From Rickettsiales bacterium (GTDB lineage Bacteria; Pseudomonadota; Alphaproteobacteria; Rickettsiales; SXRF01), in assembly GCA_021299465.1 (NCBI GenBank), contig JAJTHB010000005.1:237044-301043 (forward strand): a DNA stretch of 64,000 nt, written 5' to 3'. Positions 37,727-46,498 of the stretch are shown piece by piece (positions within the stretch are counted from its first letter, which is position 1; the number at the start of each line of letters is the position of its first letter). Made by a program: the position numbers and the translations under genes. The notes beneath the pieces were generated by a model, which was not told where the DNA came from, ran no database searches, and saw only the letters and a program-made list of their open reading frames with translations.

Positions 37727-38137
37727 TTATTCGCCAGCAAGCTTACGGATGATATTGATCTGAGTGACATCTGCGGATAGCTTTTTAGCAAGGGCACTGC
37801 CGCTCTCCACCACCCGCCAAAATGGCGTAATCTGCGTTGCACTCGTACCAGCGGCATATTCCTCCAGCGCCGCTTCGGCAACAATTCTAAGGAATATACC
37901 GGTAGAAACCGGGCAGGTGGCATCAGCCTTGTGTTTGGCTGCCAGAGCCGTGCGCATCGCAGCAGGATCCACATAGCTACCTTTAGGAATGGTTCGAATG
38001 AAGTGGTCAATTTCCTTCGGCGAGGGAATTAGCATGCTGCTGCCGGCTGGAATACCGGCAAAGGCTTTATCAATCGATTTAATATGCGGGTTTTTGCCGT
38101 AATCACGCTTCTGAGCCCAGGTTTTTTTCTTGCTCAT
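37727..38137 (-). CDS. MGMT/alkyltransferase-like family protein without the reactive cysteine
   Basis: The 136-residue protein matches a bacterial MGMT-like family. It has 'IDKAFAGIPAGSSMLIPSPKEIDHFIRTIPKGSYVDPAAMRTALAAKHKAD', then 'TCPVSTGIFLRIVAEAALEE' and 'ITPFWRVVESGSALAKKLSADV'. In true O6-alkylguanine transferases the last motif is PCHRV with the acceptor Cys; here it is PFWRV, so no methyl transfer is expected and DNA binding alone, as in ATL proteins, is possible. Assignment rests on pattern memory and is moderate. It stands alone between two intergenic gaps. Confidence 0.6.
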   Translation of the reverse strand: MSKKKTWAQKRDYGKNPHIKSIDKAFAGIPAGSSMLIPSPKEIDHFIRTIPKGSYVDPAAMRTALAAKHKADATCPVSTGIFLRIVAEAALEEYAAGTSATQITPFWRVVESGSALAKKLSADVTQINIIRKLAGE

Positions 38138-38241
38138 TATTCACCCTCCTCAAAATATTCAAACAATGCCTAGCTTAAGCACATAAGTTTTTTTAAATAA
38201 GGCTTATTCATTTCTCAAGCCTTAAGCACAAGAGCAGTGAG

Positions 38242-38259
38242 GGAGGAGACGAGAGGATT
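38242..38259. repeat. Duplicate of the tRNA-Ser 3' end
   Basis: Eighteen bases here match 38374-38391, the 3' end of the tRNA-Ser gene, with one mismatch and in the same orientation, 132 bp away. Such direct repeats of tRNA 3' ends mark attachment sites of integrative elements or partial tRNA duplications. No integrase is nearby. Confidence 0.45.
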
Positions 38260-38342
38260 GAGCGTCGCTTCGCGTTAAAGCGCTCGGTGTCGAACCAAAA
38301 GACATATTATGGAGTAGACTTCAATGATCCCCATCGCTGCCA

Positions 38343-38370
38343 TTAAAAAAGCCCCATAAGGGGCTATTTT
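38343..38370 (-). terminator. Terminator downstream of tRNA-Ser
   Basis: AGCCCC (38350-38355) and GGGGCT (38360-38365) form a stem with an ATAA loop. On the minus strand a T6 run follows. It lies 3 nt after the tRNA CCA end. Confidence 0.8.
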
Positions 38371-38372
38371 AA

Positions 38373-38464
38373 TGGCGGAGACGAGAGGATTCGAACCTCC
38401 GATACGGTGTTACCCGTATAACGGTTTAGCAAACCGCCGCCTTCGGCCACTCGGCCACGTCTCC
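38373..38464 (-). tRNA. tRNA-Ser (anticodon GCU)
   Basis: Read on the minus strand, the 92-nt gene begins GGAGACG, has D arm 'TGGCCGAGTGGCCGAAGGC', anticodon loop TTTGCTAAA, a long class II variable arm (TACGGGTAACACCGTA), T loop GGTTCGAATCC, acceptor CGTCTCC, discriminator G and encoded CCA. It decodes AGC/AGU. Confidence 0.96.
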
Positions 38465-38524
38465 GCACGCTAAGGCGTATCAACTAATCAGGAAACGCTA
38501 TCCAGTCAACCCGTAAATGGCTTG

Positions 38525-39175
38525 TCAGTGAACGATTTCACGAAAACAGGCTGCGTTTTCACAGTCGCTAATGAAGGTTGAGCAGCGGCGAATCTTGGCT
38601 GCTTCCTGCTTGTAGTGCCGCTCGTTTTTAGAATCGAGCTTTTCAAGCTCGTGATAAACCAGCTGGATCACCGATAAATAAACACAGGCCATGGATGCGC
38701 TGGAAATAGCAAGCGCAAGCGGCACATGACTGGAAATATACTCCTTACGATGGTGATCATATAAGATGCCTTCACCTTGGGAGATACGCTCCATTGTTTT
38801 ACGCCAGACGGCAAGTTTATGGCGCGCAACATCAATAAAATCGGCAGTTGTATCAATCAGTATATTTTTAGCTTCAGACGGGCGCATTTTACCCATAACT
38901 GTCGAATTTCTACGAATGCGTTCAAAGACCTCATCAATTCTTGGATTTGACGATAATTGCGACAGGATACGATCCGCTGTCCTTAATGCTAAATCAGAAT
39001 CAGATAAAACAGTTTGTGCCCGTTGCGGTAAAGACATGGATTGATATTTTTTTTGTAGATTTCCGAAGTCCTCAAGCTTCAATGCATTAAGCGATTGAAT
39101 CACTACTTTTGGCTGAGGAGCATTAGAAGAATTGGCCATAAAACCCCGTGTAATATCTTGTTTAATGTAGTCCAT
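38525..39175 (-). CDS. Unrecognised helical protein
   Basis: I do not recognise this 216-residue protein. It is predicted mostly helical, with 'PQRAQTVLSDSDLALRTADRILSQLSSN' and 'RIDEVFERIRRNSTVM' in the first half. A hydrophobic segment ('VPLALAISSASMACVYLSVIQLVYHEL', about residues 150-175) may be a membrane or buried helix, and two Cys lie near the end. ATG 39175 is chosen; a GTG three codons upstream and an ATG twelve codons downstream (after GGGG) are alternatives. It is divergent from the lepB-rnc-era operon by about 108 bp. Confidence 0.6.
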   Translation of the reverse strand: MDYIKQDITRGFMANSSNAPQPKVVIQSLNALKLEDFGNLQKKYQSMSLPQRAQTVLSDSDLALRTADRILSQLSSNPRIDEVFERIRRNSTVMGKMRPSEAKNILIDTTADFIDVARHKLAVWRKTMERISQGEGILYDHHRKEYISSHVPLALAISSASMACVYLSVIQLVYHELEKLDSKNERHYKQEAAKIRRCSTFISDCENAACFREIVH

Positions 39176-39283
39176 TATGTCCACTCATTCCTAAAGAACA
39201 TTTAATAATTGATTCAATGTTATCGATTGCGCAGATTTAGTTTGATCGCTATGGATAGCTGCCAATTATAAGGAAAATTGTTC

Positions 39284-40048
39284 ATGGAAGATCAAGCCAC
39301 TGAAGTTAAAGCAAAAAATTCGTGGGATGACACCATAAAAACTATTATTTACGCTGTAATACTTGCCCTGCTGTTTCGTAGTTTTTTGTATGAACCTTTT
39401 CATATTCCTTCGGGCTCCATGAAAAGTAACCTGCTGGTTGGCGATTATCTTTTCGTTTCCAAATACAGCTACGGCTATAGCCGTTATTCGTTCCCACTTG
39501 GCATACCGACATTTAAAGGGCGAATACTATCCAGCAAGCCTGAGCGCGGTGATGTAGTCGTTTTTCGTTATCCGCCCAATCCCCGCGTTGATTTCATTAA
39601 GCGATTGGTTGGGCTGCCAGGCGATGCTATTCAAATGAAAAACGGCGCCGTCTATATCAACGGTAAGCAACTGGATCGTATCTATGTCGATCAATACATG
39701 GATGACGGGGATGAACGCCCTGACAGGAAGCCTCATCAAATCGCAAGGTTTGAAGAAACATTGCCAGAGGGCAAAAAAATACACATCCTGAAAGAAAAAG
39801 AGTATGCTGCAGGAGATGACACGCCAGTTTTTGTCGTGCCAGAAGGGCACTATTTCTTTCTTGGTGATAACAGGGATAATTCTCGCGACAGCCGCTTCAT
39901 GGATGAGGTTGGTTTTGTTCCCGAACAAAATCTGGTTGGGCGTGCTGAAGTGATCTTTTGCTCAGTTGAAGGAGGCGGATCATGCTTTAATCCGCTGAAC
40001 TGGTTTGGTAAATTACGCCTCGACAGGTTCATCAAGGTGATCGAATGA
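39284..40048 (+). CDS. lepB: Signal peptidase I
   Basis: LepB removes signal peptides from exported proteins at the periplasmic face of the inner membrane. The 254-residue protein has one N-terminal membrane helix ('IIYAVILALLFRSFLYEPF'). The catalytic Ser lies in 'IPSGSMKSNLLVGDYLFVSKYSYGYS', the general-base Lys in 'VDFIKRLVGLPGD', and box E is 'GHYFFLGDNRDNSRDSRFM'. AAGGA lies 9 nt before ATG 39284. It overlaps rnc by 4 nt (ATGA) and heads the lepB-rnc-era operon conserved in proteobacteria. Confidence 0.97.
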   Translation: MEDQATEVKAKNSWDDTIKTIIYAVILALLFRSFLYEPFHIPSGSMKSNLLVGDYLFVSKYSYGYSRYSFPLGIPTFKGRILSSKPERGDVVVFRYPPNPRVDFIKRLVGLPGDAIQMKNGAVYINGKQLDRIYVDQYMDDGDERPDRKPHQIARFEETLPEGKKIHILKEKEYAAGDDTPVFVVPEGHYFFLGDNRDNSRDSRFMDEVGFVPEQNLVGRAEVIFCSVEGGGSCFNPLNWFGKLRLDRFIKVIE

Positions 40049-40701
40049 ATAAGCTGGAAGAAAAACTAGGCCATACCTTTCATGACATTAGCCTGCTCAG
40101 GCTGGCACTAACTCACCCTAGCCTTAACCAGAACACGAATAATCAGCGGCTGGAATTTCTGGGTGATGCTGTGCTTGGCTTGGTGGTGGCCAAAATTCTA
40201 TACAAACTATTTCCTGGCGAAACTGAAGGTGAACTTGCACGGCGTCTGGCTGCGCTCGTGCGCGGTGAGACCCTTACTGAAGTTGCTAAGGAGCTTGCAC
40301 TTGGCGAATATTTAATGGTGTCTGAAAGCGAAGGGCAATCAGGCGGCCGCCAAAACCCAACGAATCTTGAAGATGCTATGGAGGCCGTGCTTGGAGCGCT
40401 CTATCTGGATGGCGGCCTTGAAGCAGCTGAAACATTTATCGCCATGCGCTGGAGTGATATGGCTCGGCGTATCAGCGCACCACCTAAGGACGCAAAAACT
40501 GCATTGCAGGAATGGGCGCAGGCGCGTGGGCTACCCGTGCCAGACTATCAGGTGATCGACACACAGGGACCAGCGCACGCTCCAGAATTCACTATTCAAG
40601 TAAGAATACAGGGCCATGAGCCCCATACAGCGCGAGCCAATTCCAAGCGCGTTGCTGAGCAACAGGCTGCTCAGTCACTACTTGCTGTATTACCGCAATG
40701 A
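40045..40701 (+). CDS. rnc: Ribonuclease III
   Basis: RNase III cuts double-stranded RNA, including rRNA precursors. The 218-residue protein has the signature 'NQRLEFLGDAVLGLVVAKILY' (metal Glu/Asp), a second acidic pair 'NLEDAMEAVLGALYLDGGLEAAETFI', and a C-terminal dsRNA-binding domain ('DAKTALQEWAQARGLPVPDYQV', 'RANSKRVAEQQAAQSLL'). It overlaps lepB upstream and era downstream by 4 nt each, so the three are translationally coupled. The hairpin repeats elsewhere in the window would be plausible substrates if transcribed. Confidence 0.97.
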   Translation: MNKLEEKLGHTFHDISLLRLALTHPSLNQNTNNQRLEFLGDAVLGLVVAKILYKLFPGETEGELARRLAALVRGETLTEVAKELALGEYLMVSESEGQSGGRQNPTNLEDAMEAVLGALYLDGGLEAAETFIAMRWSDMARRISAPPKDAKTALQEWAQARGLPVPDYQVIDTQGPAHAPEFTIQVRIQGHEPHTARANSKRVAEQQAAQSLLAVLPQ

Positions 40702-41594
40702 GCAAAGATTTACGTTGTGGCGTGGTGGCGATTATCGGTGAGCCAAATGCAGGTAAATCAACCCTGATTAACCAGCTGGTCGGCGGCAAAGTTTCCATCG
40801 TCACGCCTAAGGTGCAAACCACAAGATTTAATGTGCGCGGCATCTGTCATGAGGGGGATGCCCAGATCATACTCGTTGATACGCCCGGGATTTTTGATGC
40901 CTCTGCAAGCTTTGAAAAAGCTATGGTGAAAGCGGCATGGTCCGGTATAGGTGATGCGGACGCGGTGCTGCTACTCATTGATAGCAAAGCCGGTCTTCGA
41001 GATTCCACCCAGAAACTATTTCAGAAACTAACCGCTACCACCAAGCCGCTTTTTTTGGCGCTTAATAAAATCGATAAAGTATCTAAGGAGCAACTGATTC
41101 AGCTTGCTGCGGCATGTGGCGAGCCGGGCTTATTTCATGATATTTTCATGATCTCCGCTAAGAACGGTGATGGCGTGAACAAACTCAAGCGCACCATCGC
41201 CAGTGTCTTGCCTGCTGGACCATGGCATTATCCCGATGATACCTTGAGCGATATTTCACTTCGCCTGCTCGCAGCAGAAATCACGCGCGAAAAACTCTTT
41301 CTAATGCTGAAACAGGAGCTGCCTTACTCGCTGCTCGTTGAAACCGAATCATGGGAAGAAGATGAGCGCTTTATTAAGCTATCACAGGTGATTTATATCC
41401 AGCGTGAAACGCAGAAGAAAATTATCGTGGGAGAAAAAGGCTCGATGATTAAGCGCGTAGGCATCAGCGCACGGCGTGAGTTAGAGGCGATGACGGGCAA
41501 AAAAATACATCTGGCTTTGTATGTGAAGGTTAAATCAGACTGGAAAGAAAATCGCGAAAGTTACCGCTTACTCGGGCTGGAATATAAGAGCTAA
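40698..41594 (+). CDS. era: GTPase Era
   Basis: Era binds the 3' end of 16S rRNA and checks 30S assembly. The 298-residue protein has G1 'GEPNAGKSTLINQLVG', G2 'QTTRFNVRG', G3 'DTPGIF', G4 'NKIDKV', G5 'SAKNGDGV' and a C-terminal KH domain ('KIIVGEKGSMIKRVGISARRELEAMTGKKIHLALYVKVK'). The start overlaps rnc. It converges on rmuC with a 4-nt overlap of stop codons. Confidence 0.97.
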   Translation: MSKDLRCGVVAIIGEPNAGKSTLINQLVGGKVSIVTPKVQTTRFNVRGICHEGDAQIILVDTPGIFDASASFEKAMVKAAWSGIGDADAVLLLIDSKAGLRDSTQKLFQKLTATTKPLFLALNKIDKVSKEQLIQLAAACGEPGLFHDIFMISAKNGDGVNKLKRTIASVLPAGPWHYPDDTLSDISLRLLAAEITREKLFLMLKQELPYSLLVETESWEEDERFIKLSQVIYIQRETQKKIIVGEKGSMIKRVGISARRELEAMTGKKIHLALYVKVKSDWKENRESYRLLGLEYKS

Positions 41595-42850
41595 CTTTCC
41601 TCTGCGTGGATAGGGATAACACGCCCCTCACTGCGCTCGTTGTCTTCAAGCAGTTCTTTAGGGATAGATTTGCTCGCTTTTGCGCCGAGCAACTTCATTT
41701 TCTCGGCACGGGATATAACATTTCCCCTTCCTTCACTTAATCTCATGAGGGCTTCGTCATAAGACGATTGTGTTGCGGAAATACGCTTTCCAATATTCTG
41801 CAGGCTTTCGCAGAACTCAACCAGACGATCATACATTTTGCCTCCCTCATCCGCGATCTGAAGCGCATAACGGTTTTGCTGGTCAATACGCCATAGCGAA
41901 GCAATGGTGCGTAGGCTGGCAAACAATGTTGAAGGACATACGAGCACTACTTTCTTATCCCATGCAAAGCTGTGTAGTTCACGGTCTTGCTGCACAGCAA
42001 GCGCATAAGCACCCTCGATGGGCATGAACATGAAGACGAAATCCGGCGACTCTAATTTTTCATTCGTTTGGTATTTCTTAGCGGATAGTCCCACCACATG
42101 CGCGCGCAACGACTTCAGGAAATCATAAAGATGATTATCTTCTTGTTTATCGCAGTAGCGATCATAGGCTGTGAGCGACACTTTAGAGTCAATAATCACA
42201 TGCTTGCCATCAGGAAGATGTACGATGATATCGGGTTTTTGGAGGCTGCCGTCAGCAGCACGCAGCGATAAATCGATTGCCTGCGGCGTATAATCAACGC
42301 CTCGGCGAAGACCGGATTCCTCCAGAATTTTCTCCAGCATTACTTCACCCCAGTTGCCCTGCGCCTTCACATCGCCGCGCAGCGCTTTGGTCAGGCTATC
42401 CGTTTGCAGCACAATCTTTTCAATTTCGGCCTTAAGTGTGTGTTGCTCTTTGCCTTGCTGGCTGAATGAATCATCGATTTTCTTTTGAAACTCTCCAAGA
42501 CGGTCGCGAAGCGGCAGCAGCAGGTCACCGATTTTCTTTTCGGAGCTTTGCGTAAATTTCTGATTCATTTCCTCAAAAAGCTGCGTGGCCGTACTTTTAA
42601 ATTCAAGCTTCATGTTGTTTTTATTGTCTGAAAGTGCACGCAGCTCGGTCTCAGCCATGATCGCACGCTCATGATATTCGGTCATGGATTGCTGAGTCGA
42701 TAAAAGCTCCTGCCTGGTTTGTTGCAATTCGATTACCAGTCCTCGTAATCTCTCGCGGATGACGGTTAAACGAAACCATACCACCATCCATCCCAGCGCA
42801 AAAAACGCACCGGCGGTGGTTAAGATCCAAAATCCTTCCTGTGATGGCAT
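41591..42850 (-). CDS. rmuC: RmuC family DNA recombination protein
   Basis: The 419-residue protein starts with a membrane helix ('FWILTTAGAFFALGWMVVWF') followed by a long coiled coil (about residues 30-155). It then has the RmuC nuclease-like domain: 'GDVKAQGNWGEVMLEKILEESGLRRGVDY', 'KPDIIVHLPDGKHVIIDSKVSLTAYDRY', 'FVFMFMPIEGAYALAVQ', 'LVCPSTLFASLRTIASLWRIDQQNRYALQIA'. The D..(D/E)xK-like residues (PDI...IDSK) are present. RmuC is proposed to limit inversions at repeats; mechanism is not settled. It is divergent from glmU. Confidence 0.93.
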   Translation of the reverse strand: MPSQEGFWILTTAGAFFALGWMVVWFRLTVIRERLRGLVIELQQTRQELLSTQQSMTEYHERAIMAETELRALSDNKNNMKLEFKSTATQLFEEMNQKFTQSSEKKIGDLLLPLRDRLGEFQKKIDDSFSQQGKEQHTLKAEIEKIVLQTDSLTKALRGDVKAQGNWGEVMLEKILEESGLRRGVDYTPQAIDLSLRAADGSLQKPDIIVHLPDGKHVIIDSKVSLTAYDRYCDKQEDNHLYDFLKSLRAHVVGLSAKKYQTNEKLESPDFVFMFMPIEGAYALAVQQDRELHSFAWDKKVVLVCPSTLFASLRTIASLWRIDQQNRYALQIADEGGKMYDRLVEFCESLQNIGKRISATQSSYDEALMRLSEGRGNVISRAEKMKLLGAKASKSIPKELLEDNERSEGRVIPIHAEES

Positions 42851-42894
42851 GTGTGGGCTTGTCCTAATGCGGTGTAAGCGCTAATCATAGGCTG

Positions 42895-44250
42895 ATGAAC
42901 ACGCTTCACAAGCAGAATTTCTCGGTTGTTATACTTGCCGCAGGCAAGGGAACGCGCATGCGCTCCAAGCTGCCCAAGGTGCTACAGCCTATCGCCGGAA
43001 AGCCGATGCTAACGCAGGTTATTTCCGCAGTCCAGCCAATAGGGCCAGAGAGGCTGGTTATTGTGATTGCGCCGCAAATGGATGAAGTGAAAAGTGCCGT
43101 GTTGCAGCATGATGCGGCGTGCCGCTTTGCCATTCAGCATGAGCAGCGTGGTACTGGACACGCGGTGGCCTGCGCTCTGGCCGAACTACCTGATGATGGT
43201 ATCGTGCTCGTGCTTTATGGCGATACACCGCTCATTACCACATCAACGATTCAGGCTATGCTGGCGCAGCATGAAGAGCAAAAGGTTGTTATTTCACTGC
43301 TTGCTATGAAGCTGGATGATCCGACCGGCTATGGTCGTGTGGTGATGAAATCGCCGCCTTATGTTGATGCGATCGTTGAAGAAAAAGATGCGAGTCCGGA
43401 AGAAAAACAGATTCCGTGGGTATGGGGCGGGGTGATGGCGTTTCATGCTGGCTTTCTTAAAGAAGAACTCCCTAAGGTTCAGCCCTCTGCTGCAACAGGG
43501 GAGATTTACCTGACCTCACTTCTCCACATCGCAAGTAAGCAAGGTAAAAAGAGCCTGATGATTCCGGTTTTGGCCGAAGAAGTGATGGGCGTGAATGATA
43601 AAAAACAACTCTCTGAAGCGGAGGCAGTGATGCAGGATAAATTACGCAAGCGTGCCATGGATGCGGGGGTCACACTGACCGCCCCTGAGACCGTGTTTAT
43701 GCAGGCCGATACGATACTGGAAGCAGATGTTGTGGTACATCCATTTGTGGTGTTTGGCAAAAATGTTCGGGTGGAAAGCGGCGCTGAAATTCGTTCATTC
43801 AGCCATATTGAAGATGCTGTAGTAGGAAAAAATGCCACTGTCGGCCCTTATGCACGAATTCGCCCTGGCGCGGTGATTGGTGAAGGGGCGCATGTTGGCA
43901 ATTTCGTAGAAATTAAAAATAGCAGGCTGGGTAAAGGCGCTAAGGCCAACCATTTAAGCTATGTCGGCGATAGTGATGTAGGCGAGGGTGCCAATATCGG
44001 CGCGGGGACCATCACATGCAATTACGACGGCGTGAACAAACACAAGACCGTTATCGGCGCAGGTAGTTTTATCGGCTCCAACACAGCGCTGGTGGCGCCA
44101 GTGACTGTGGGAAACAATGTGATCATCGCCGCAGGCAGTGTGATCACCGAAGATATTCCTGATGATGCGCTTGCGATCTCAAGGCCACAGCAGGTGAACA
44201 AAGCCGCTAAAGCAAAAGAGATCAGGCAACGTAGGAAAAAGAACGCTTAA
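42895..44250 (+). CDS. glmU: Bifunctional UDP-N-acetylglucosamine pyrophosphorylase / glucosamine-1-phosphate acetyltransferase
   Basis: GlmU makes UDP-GlcNAc for peptidoglycan and LPS. The 451-residue protein has the N-terminal pyrophosphorylase ('VVILAAGKGTRMRSKLPKVLQPIAGKPM', 'VLVLYGDTPLI', 'EIYLTSLLHIA') and a C-terminal left-handed beta-helix with hexapeptide repeats ('ATVGPYARIRPGAVIGEGAHVGNFVEIKNS', 'KANHLSYVGDSDVGEGANIGAGTITCNYDG'). The length is standard. Its 3' end overlaps the convergent cinA-type gene by 29 nt. Confidence 0.97.
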   Translation: MNTLHKQNFSVVILAAGKGTRMRSKLPKVLQPIAGKPMLTQVISAVQPIGPERLVIVIAPQMDEVKSAVLQHDAACRFAIQHEQRGTGHAVACALAELPDDGIVLVLYGDTPLITTSTIQAMLAQHEEQKVVISLLAMKLDDPTGYGRVVMKSPPYVDAIVEEKDASPEEKQIPWVWGGVMAFHAGFLKEELPKVQPSAATGEIYLTSLLHIASKQGKKSLMIPVLAEEVMGVNDKKQLSEAEAVMQDKLRKRAMDAGVTLTAPETVFMQADTILEADVVVHPFVVFGKNVRVESGAEIRSFSHIEDAVVGKNATVGPYARIRPGAVIGEGAHVGNFVEIKNSRLGKGAKANHLSYVGDSDVGEGANIGAGTITCNYDGVNKHKTVIGAGSFIGSNTALVAPVTVGNNVIIAAGSVITEDIPDDALAISRPQQVNKAAKAKEIRQRRKKNA

Positions 44251-44737
44251 GCTGATTTTGTATAAGCCGTAGCGCTTGTTCAACCGCCTGCAGGCGTATG
44301 TCGGTTCTGTTTCCGTTAAATTGAAAACGCTGCGCAAAAGTTTCTTGATCGGTTGATAGCGCAATAAACACTGTTCCTACCGGTTTTTGCTCGCTGCCGC
44401 CTGTGGGTCCGGCAATGCCTGTGATGGCAACAGAAAGATCAGCTTCGGCTTTTTGGCGTGCGCCACCCGCCATCGCAACCGCCACCTGTTCGCTTACTGC
44501 GCCATGCTCCCCAATGAGATCCTCATCAACACCAAGCAGACCCGTTTTTGCTTCATTTGCATAGGTTACAAAACCAACCTCAATCACCGCAGATGAACCT
44601 GATATTTCTGTGATAAGTCCTGTCAGCAATCCGCCGGTGCAGGACTCAGCCGCTACGATGCGAAGGCCGCTTTTTTTTGCTGCCTGCACAACGTCATGCG
44701 CAAGCTCGTAAAGTTCATTACTGAACAAGGTCGCCAT
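44222..44737 (-). CDS. pncC: Nicotinamide-nucleotide amidohydrolase (CinA C-terminal domain, PncC)
   Basis: PncC deamidates NMN to nicotinate mononucleotide, recycling NAD breakdown products. The 171-residue protein is the stand-alone C-terminal CinA domain: 'RIVAAESCTGGLLTGLITEISGSSAVIEVGFVTYANEAK' with the Ser of the SCTGG motif, 'LIGEHGAVSEQVAVAMAGGA', 'AVAITGIAGPTGGSEQKPVGTVFIAL'-like. The N-terminal molybdopterin-binding domain is absent, as in many proteobacteria. It overlaps pgpA by 20 nt and glmU (convergent) by 29 nt. Confidence 0.93.
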   Translation of the reverse strand: MATLFSNELYELAHDVVQAAKKSGLRIVAAESCTGGLLTGLITEISGSSAVIEVGFVTYANEAKTGLLGVDEDLIGEHGAVSEQVAVAMAGGARQKAEADLSVAITGIAGPTGGSEQKPVGTVFIALSTDQETFAQRFQFNGNRTDIRLQAVEQALRLIQNQLKRSFSYVA

Positions 44738-45251
44738 ACAGCCAGCCCATTGCCGTGTGAATGGTTTCAGTTTCTCCTAAGGCATTCGAGATGATGAGCG
44801 AAAGAAGAAACAGCAAAATCGGATAGACAGCGGCGGCCATATCATCAAGCATCACACCGACAGCGCCTTCAACATTCTTATCAAGCCAGCGCACCGGCCA
44901 GGGTTTGATGATATCAAACGCACGAAATAAAATAAAACCCACCAGATAGCCCTGCCATGTCAGGGGCAGTGCAGATAGCAATAGCCACTGCCCGGCCACT
45001 TCATCCACGACGATGTCCTTTGGATCATGCTCGCAGCCGGTTTTTTCAAGAAAATGCTTACTTGCCAGCCAGCCGAGAAAAAAAATGATCCATGCGGCGA
45101 TGAATAAACCGAAAGGGCCAAGTTGATGATGGATTAAATAAGCAAAAGGCAGTGCAGCAGCCGAACCAACCGTGCCGCTGACGATTGGTGATTTGCCGCA
45201 GCCAAACCAGGTTGCAATCCACCACCACCAATGTTTTGATGCCGCGATCAT
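44718..45251 (-). CDS. pgpA: Phosphatidylglycerophosphatase A
   Basis: PgpA dephosphorylates phosphatidylglycerol phosphate to phosphatidylglycerol in the inner membrane. The 177-residue protein has 'FGCGKSPIVSGTVGSAAALPFAYLI' and the catalytic 'HDPKDIVVDEVAGQWLLLSALP', then 'GFILFRAFDIIKPWPVRWLDK' and 'GAVGVMLDDMAAAVYPILLFLL'. About four membrane helices are seen. Stop and start overlap with pncC (20 nt) and ispDF (4 nt) mark a three-gene operon. Confidence 0.94.
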   Translation of the reverse strand: MIAASKHWWWWIATWFGCGKSPIVSGTVGSAAALPFAYLIHHQLGPFGLFIAAWIIFFLGWLASKHFLEKTGCEHDPKDIVVDEVAGQWLLLSALPLTWQGYLVGFILFRAFDIIKPWPVRWLDKNVEGAVGVMLDDMAAAVYPILLFLLSLIISNALGETETIHTAMGWLYGDLVQ

Positions 45252-46426
45252 ATGATCGGTAACCTTATGGTTGCGACAGCCTGAGCCGCCACCCCTTCTG
45301 CGCGACCTGTAAAGCCAAGTTTCTCAGTGGTTGTTGCTTTAACGCTTACGCGCGATTCGTTAATTTTGAGGTTTTGGGCGATGCGCGTGATCATCGCCTC
45401 GCGATAGGGGGCGATCTTAGGGCGCTCACAAATCAGCGTCAGGTCGAGATGCACAATCTCGCCGCCACGCGCTTTGACCAGCTCATAGGCATGCATTAGA
45501 AATCTCGAGGAATCCGCCCCTTTCCATTGCAAATCATCAGGCGGGAAGTGTATGCCAATATCACCTGCGCCAATTGCGCCGAGAATGGCATCAACGAGCG
45601 CATGAAGCCCAACATCGGCATCTGAATGTCCAACCAGAAAATGTGTATGCGGAATCTTCACACCGCATAGTTTGATCTGCTGCTTACCTACTGGTGTTTC
45701 TTCATCATGCACTTTCAAGGCGTGCACATCATAGCCAATTCCGGTGCGATATTCGAATGCGTGAGTAGGGGGTTGCATGGTTGTAAGATCCTGGGTGGTT
45801 GTTATTTTCTTATTTCTGACATCTCCATCTACCGTTGCAACAGGAATCAATGCTTTTTCCATTAAGGCCGCATCATCCGTGAATTGCTCGTCCTTAAATC
45901 TTCTGTGCGCGCTTAGAAGCAGCTGGTAATCAAAACCCTGAGGTGTTTGAACTGCCATCAGCTCATCCCTGCTTAGCGTCATGCCCACGTGATCATTTTT
46001 TCTGGTTTTGATCGTATCAACAACTGGCACCACTGGAATCACCGCTTTTGAATGATCCAGTCTCTCAAGAACACGGCTGATGATTGCATGGGATACTAAA
46101 GGGCGCGCAACATCATGCACCAGCACGCGCTCAGGCATACGATGCTCAATGGATTCAAGCCCAAGCCTCACCGATTCCTGCCTGCTATTGCCGCCGACCA
46201 CACATGGAAAGAGGGTAAGCCCCGCTGCCACCTTTTTATAAAGCGCATGATGCTCGCGCCTGATTACAACGCGAACACCATCAATTAATGGATGGCTCAT
46301 GAACGTGCGCAGACTATGAAGCAATACCGGCTCGCCATAAAACAGCTGGTAAGGCTTAGGAATAGGGCTTTCCAGGCGCTGTGAGGTGCCGCCGGCCACC
46401 AGAATGGCGATAGTTTTTTCTGCCAT
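45248..46426 (-). CDS. ispDF: Bifunctional IspD/IspF isoprenoid enzyme
   Basis: The 392-residue fusion carries two steps of the MEP pathway. IspD (1-225) has '[22 protein letters not shown]' (CTP loop), '[12 protein letters not shown]' and '[14 protein letters not shown]'. IspF (about 230-392) has '[11 protein letters not shown]' (zinc Asp/His), '[33 protein letters not shown]' and '[14 protein letters not shown]'. The fusion is usual in alphaproteobacteria. It makes 2-C-methylerythritol cyclodiphosphate en route to ubiquinone and undecaprenyl side chains. It heads the ispDF-pgpA-pncC operon and is divergent from dusB by about 70 bp. Confidence 0.97.
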   Translation of the reverse strand: MAEKTIAILVAGGTSQRLESPIPKPYQLFYGEPVLLHSLRTFMSHPLIDGVRVVIRREHHALYKKVAAGLTLFPCVVGGNSRQESVRLGLESIEHRMPERVLVHDVARPLVSHAIISRVLERLDHSKAVIPVVPVVDTIKTRKNDHVGMTLSRDELMAVQTPQGFDYQLLLSAHRRFKDEQFTDDAALMEKALIPVATVDGDVRNKKITTTQDLTTMQPPTHAFEYRTGIGYDVHALKVHDEETPVGKQQIKLCGVKIPHTHFLVGHSDADVGLHALVDAILGAIGAGDIGIHFPPDDLQWKGADSSRFLMHAYELVKARGGEIVHLDLTLICERPKIAPYREAMITRIAQNLKINESRVSVKATTTEKLGFTGRAEGVAAQAVATIRLPII

Positions 46427-46498
46427 AAAGGCCAGATTTCCTTGCTAAAACGGCTTATTTACGATAATGCCTTGCGGGACTCAAGTAAGGTTGAAAAC

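Noticed and set aside
38140-38372. Prophage or island at tRNA-Ser
   Set aside because: Only a short repeat of the tRNA end is seen; there is no integrase, phage gene or composition shift.
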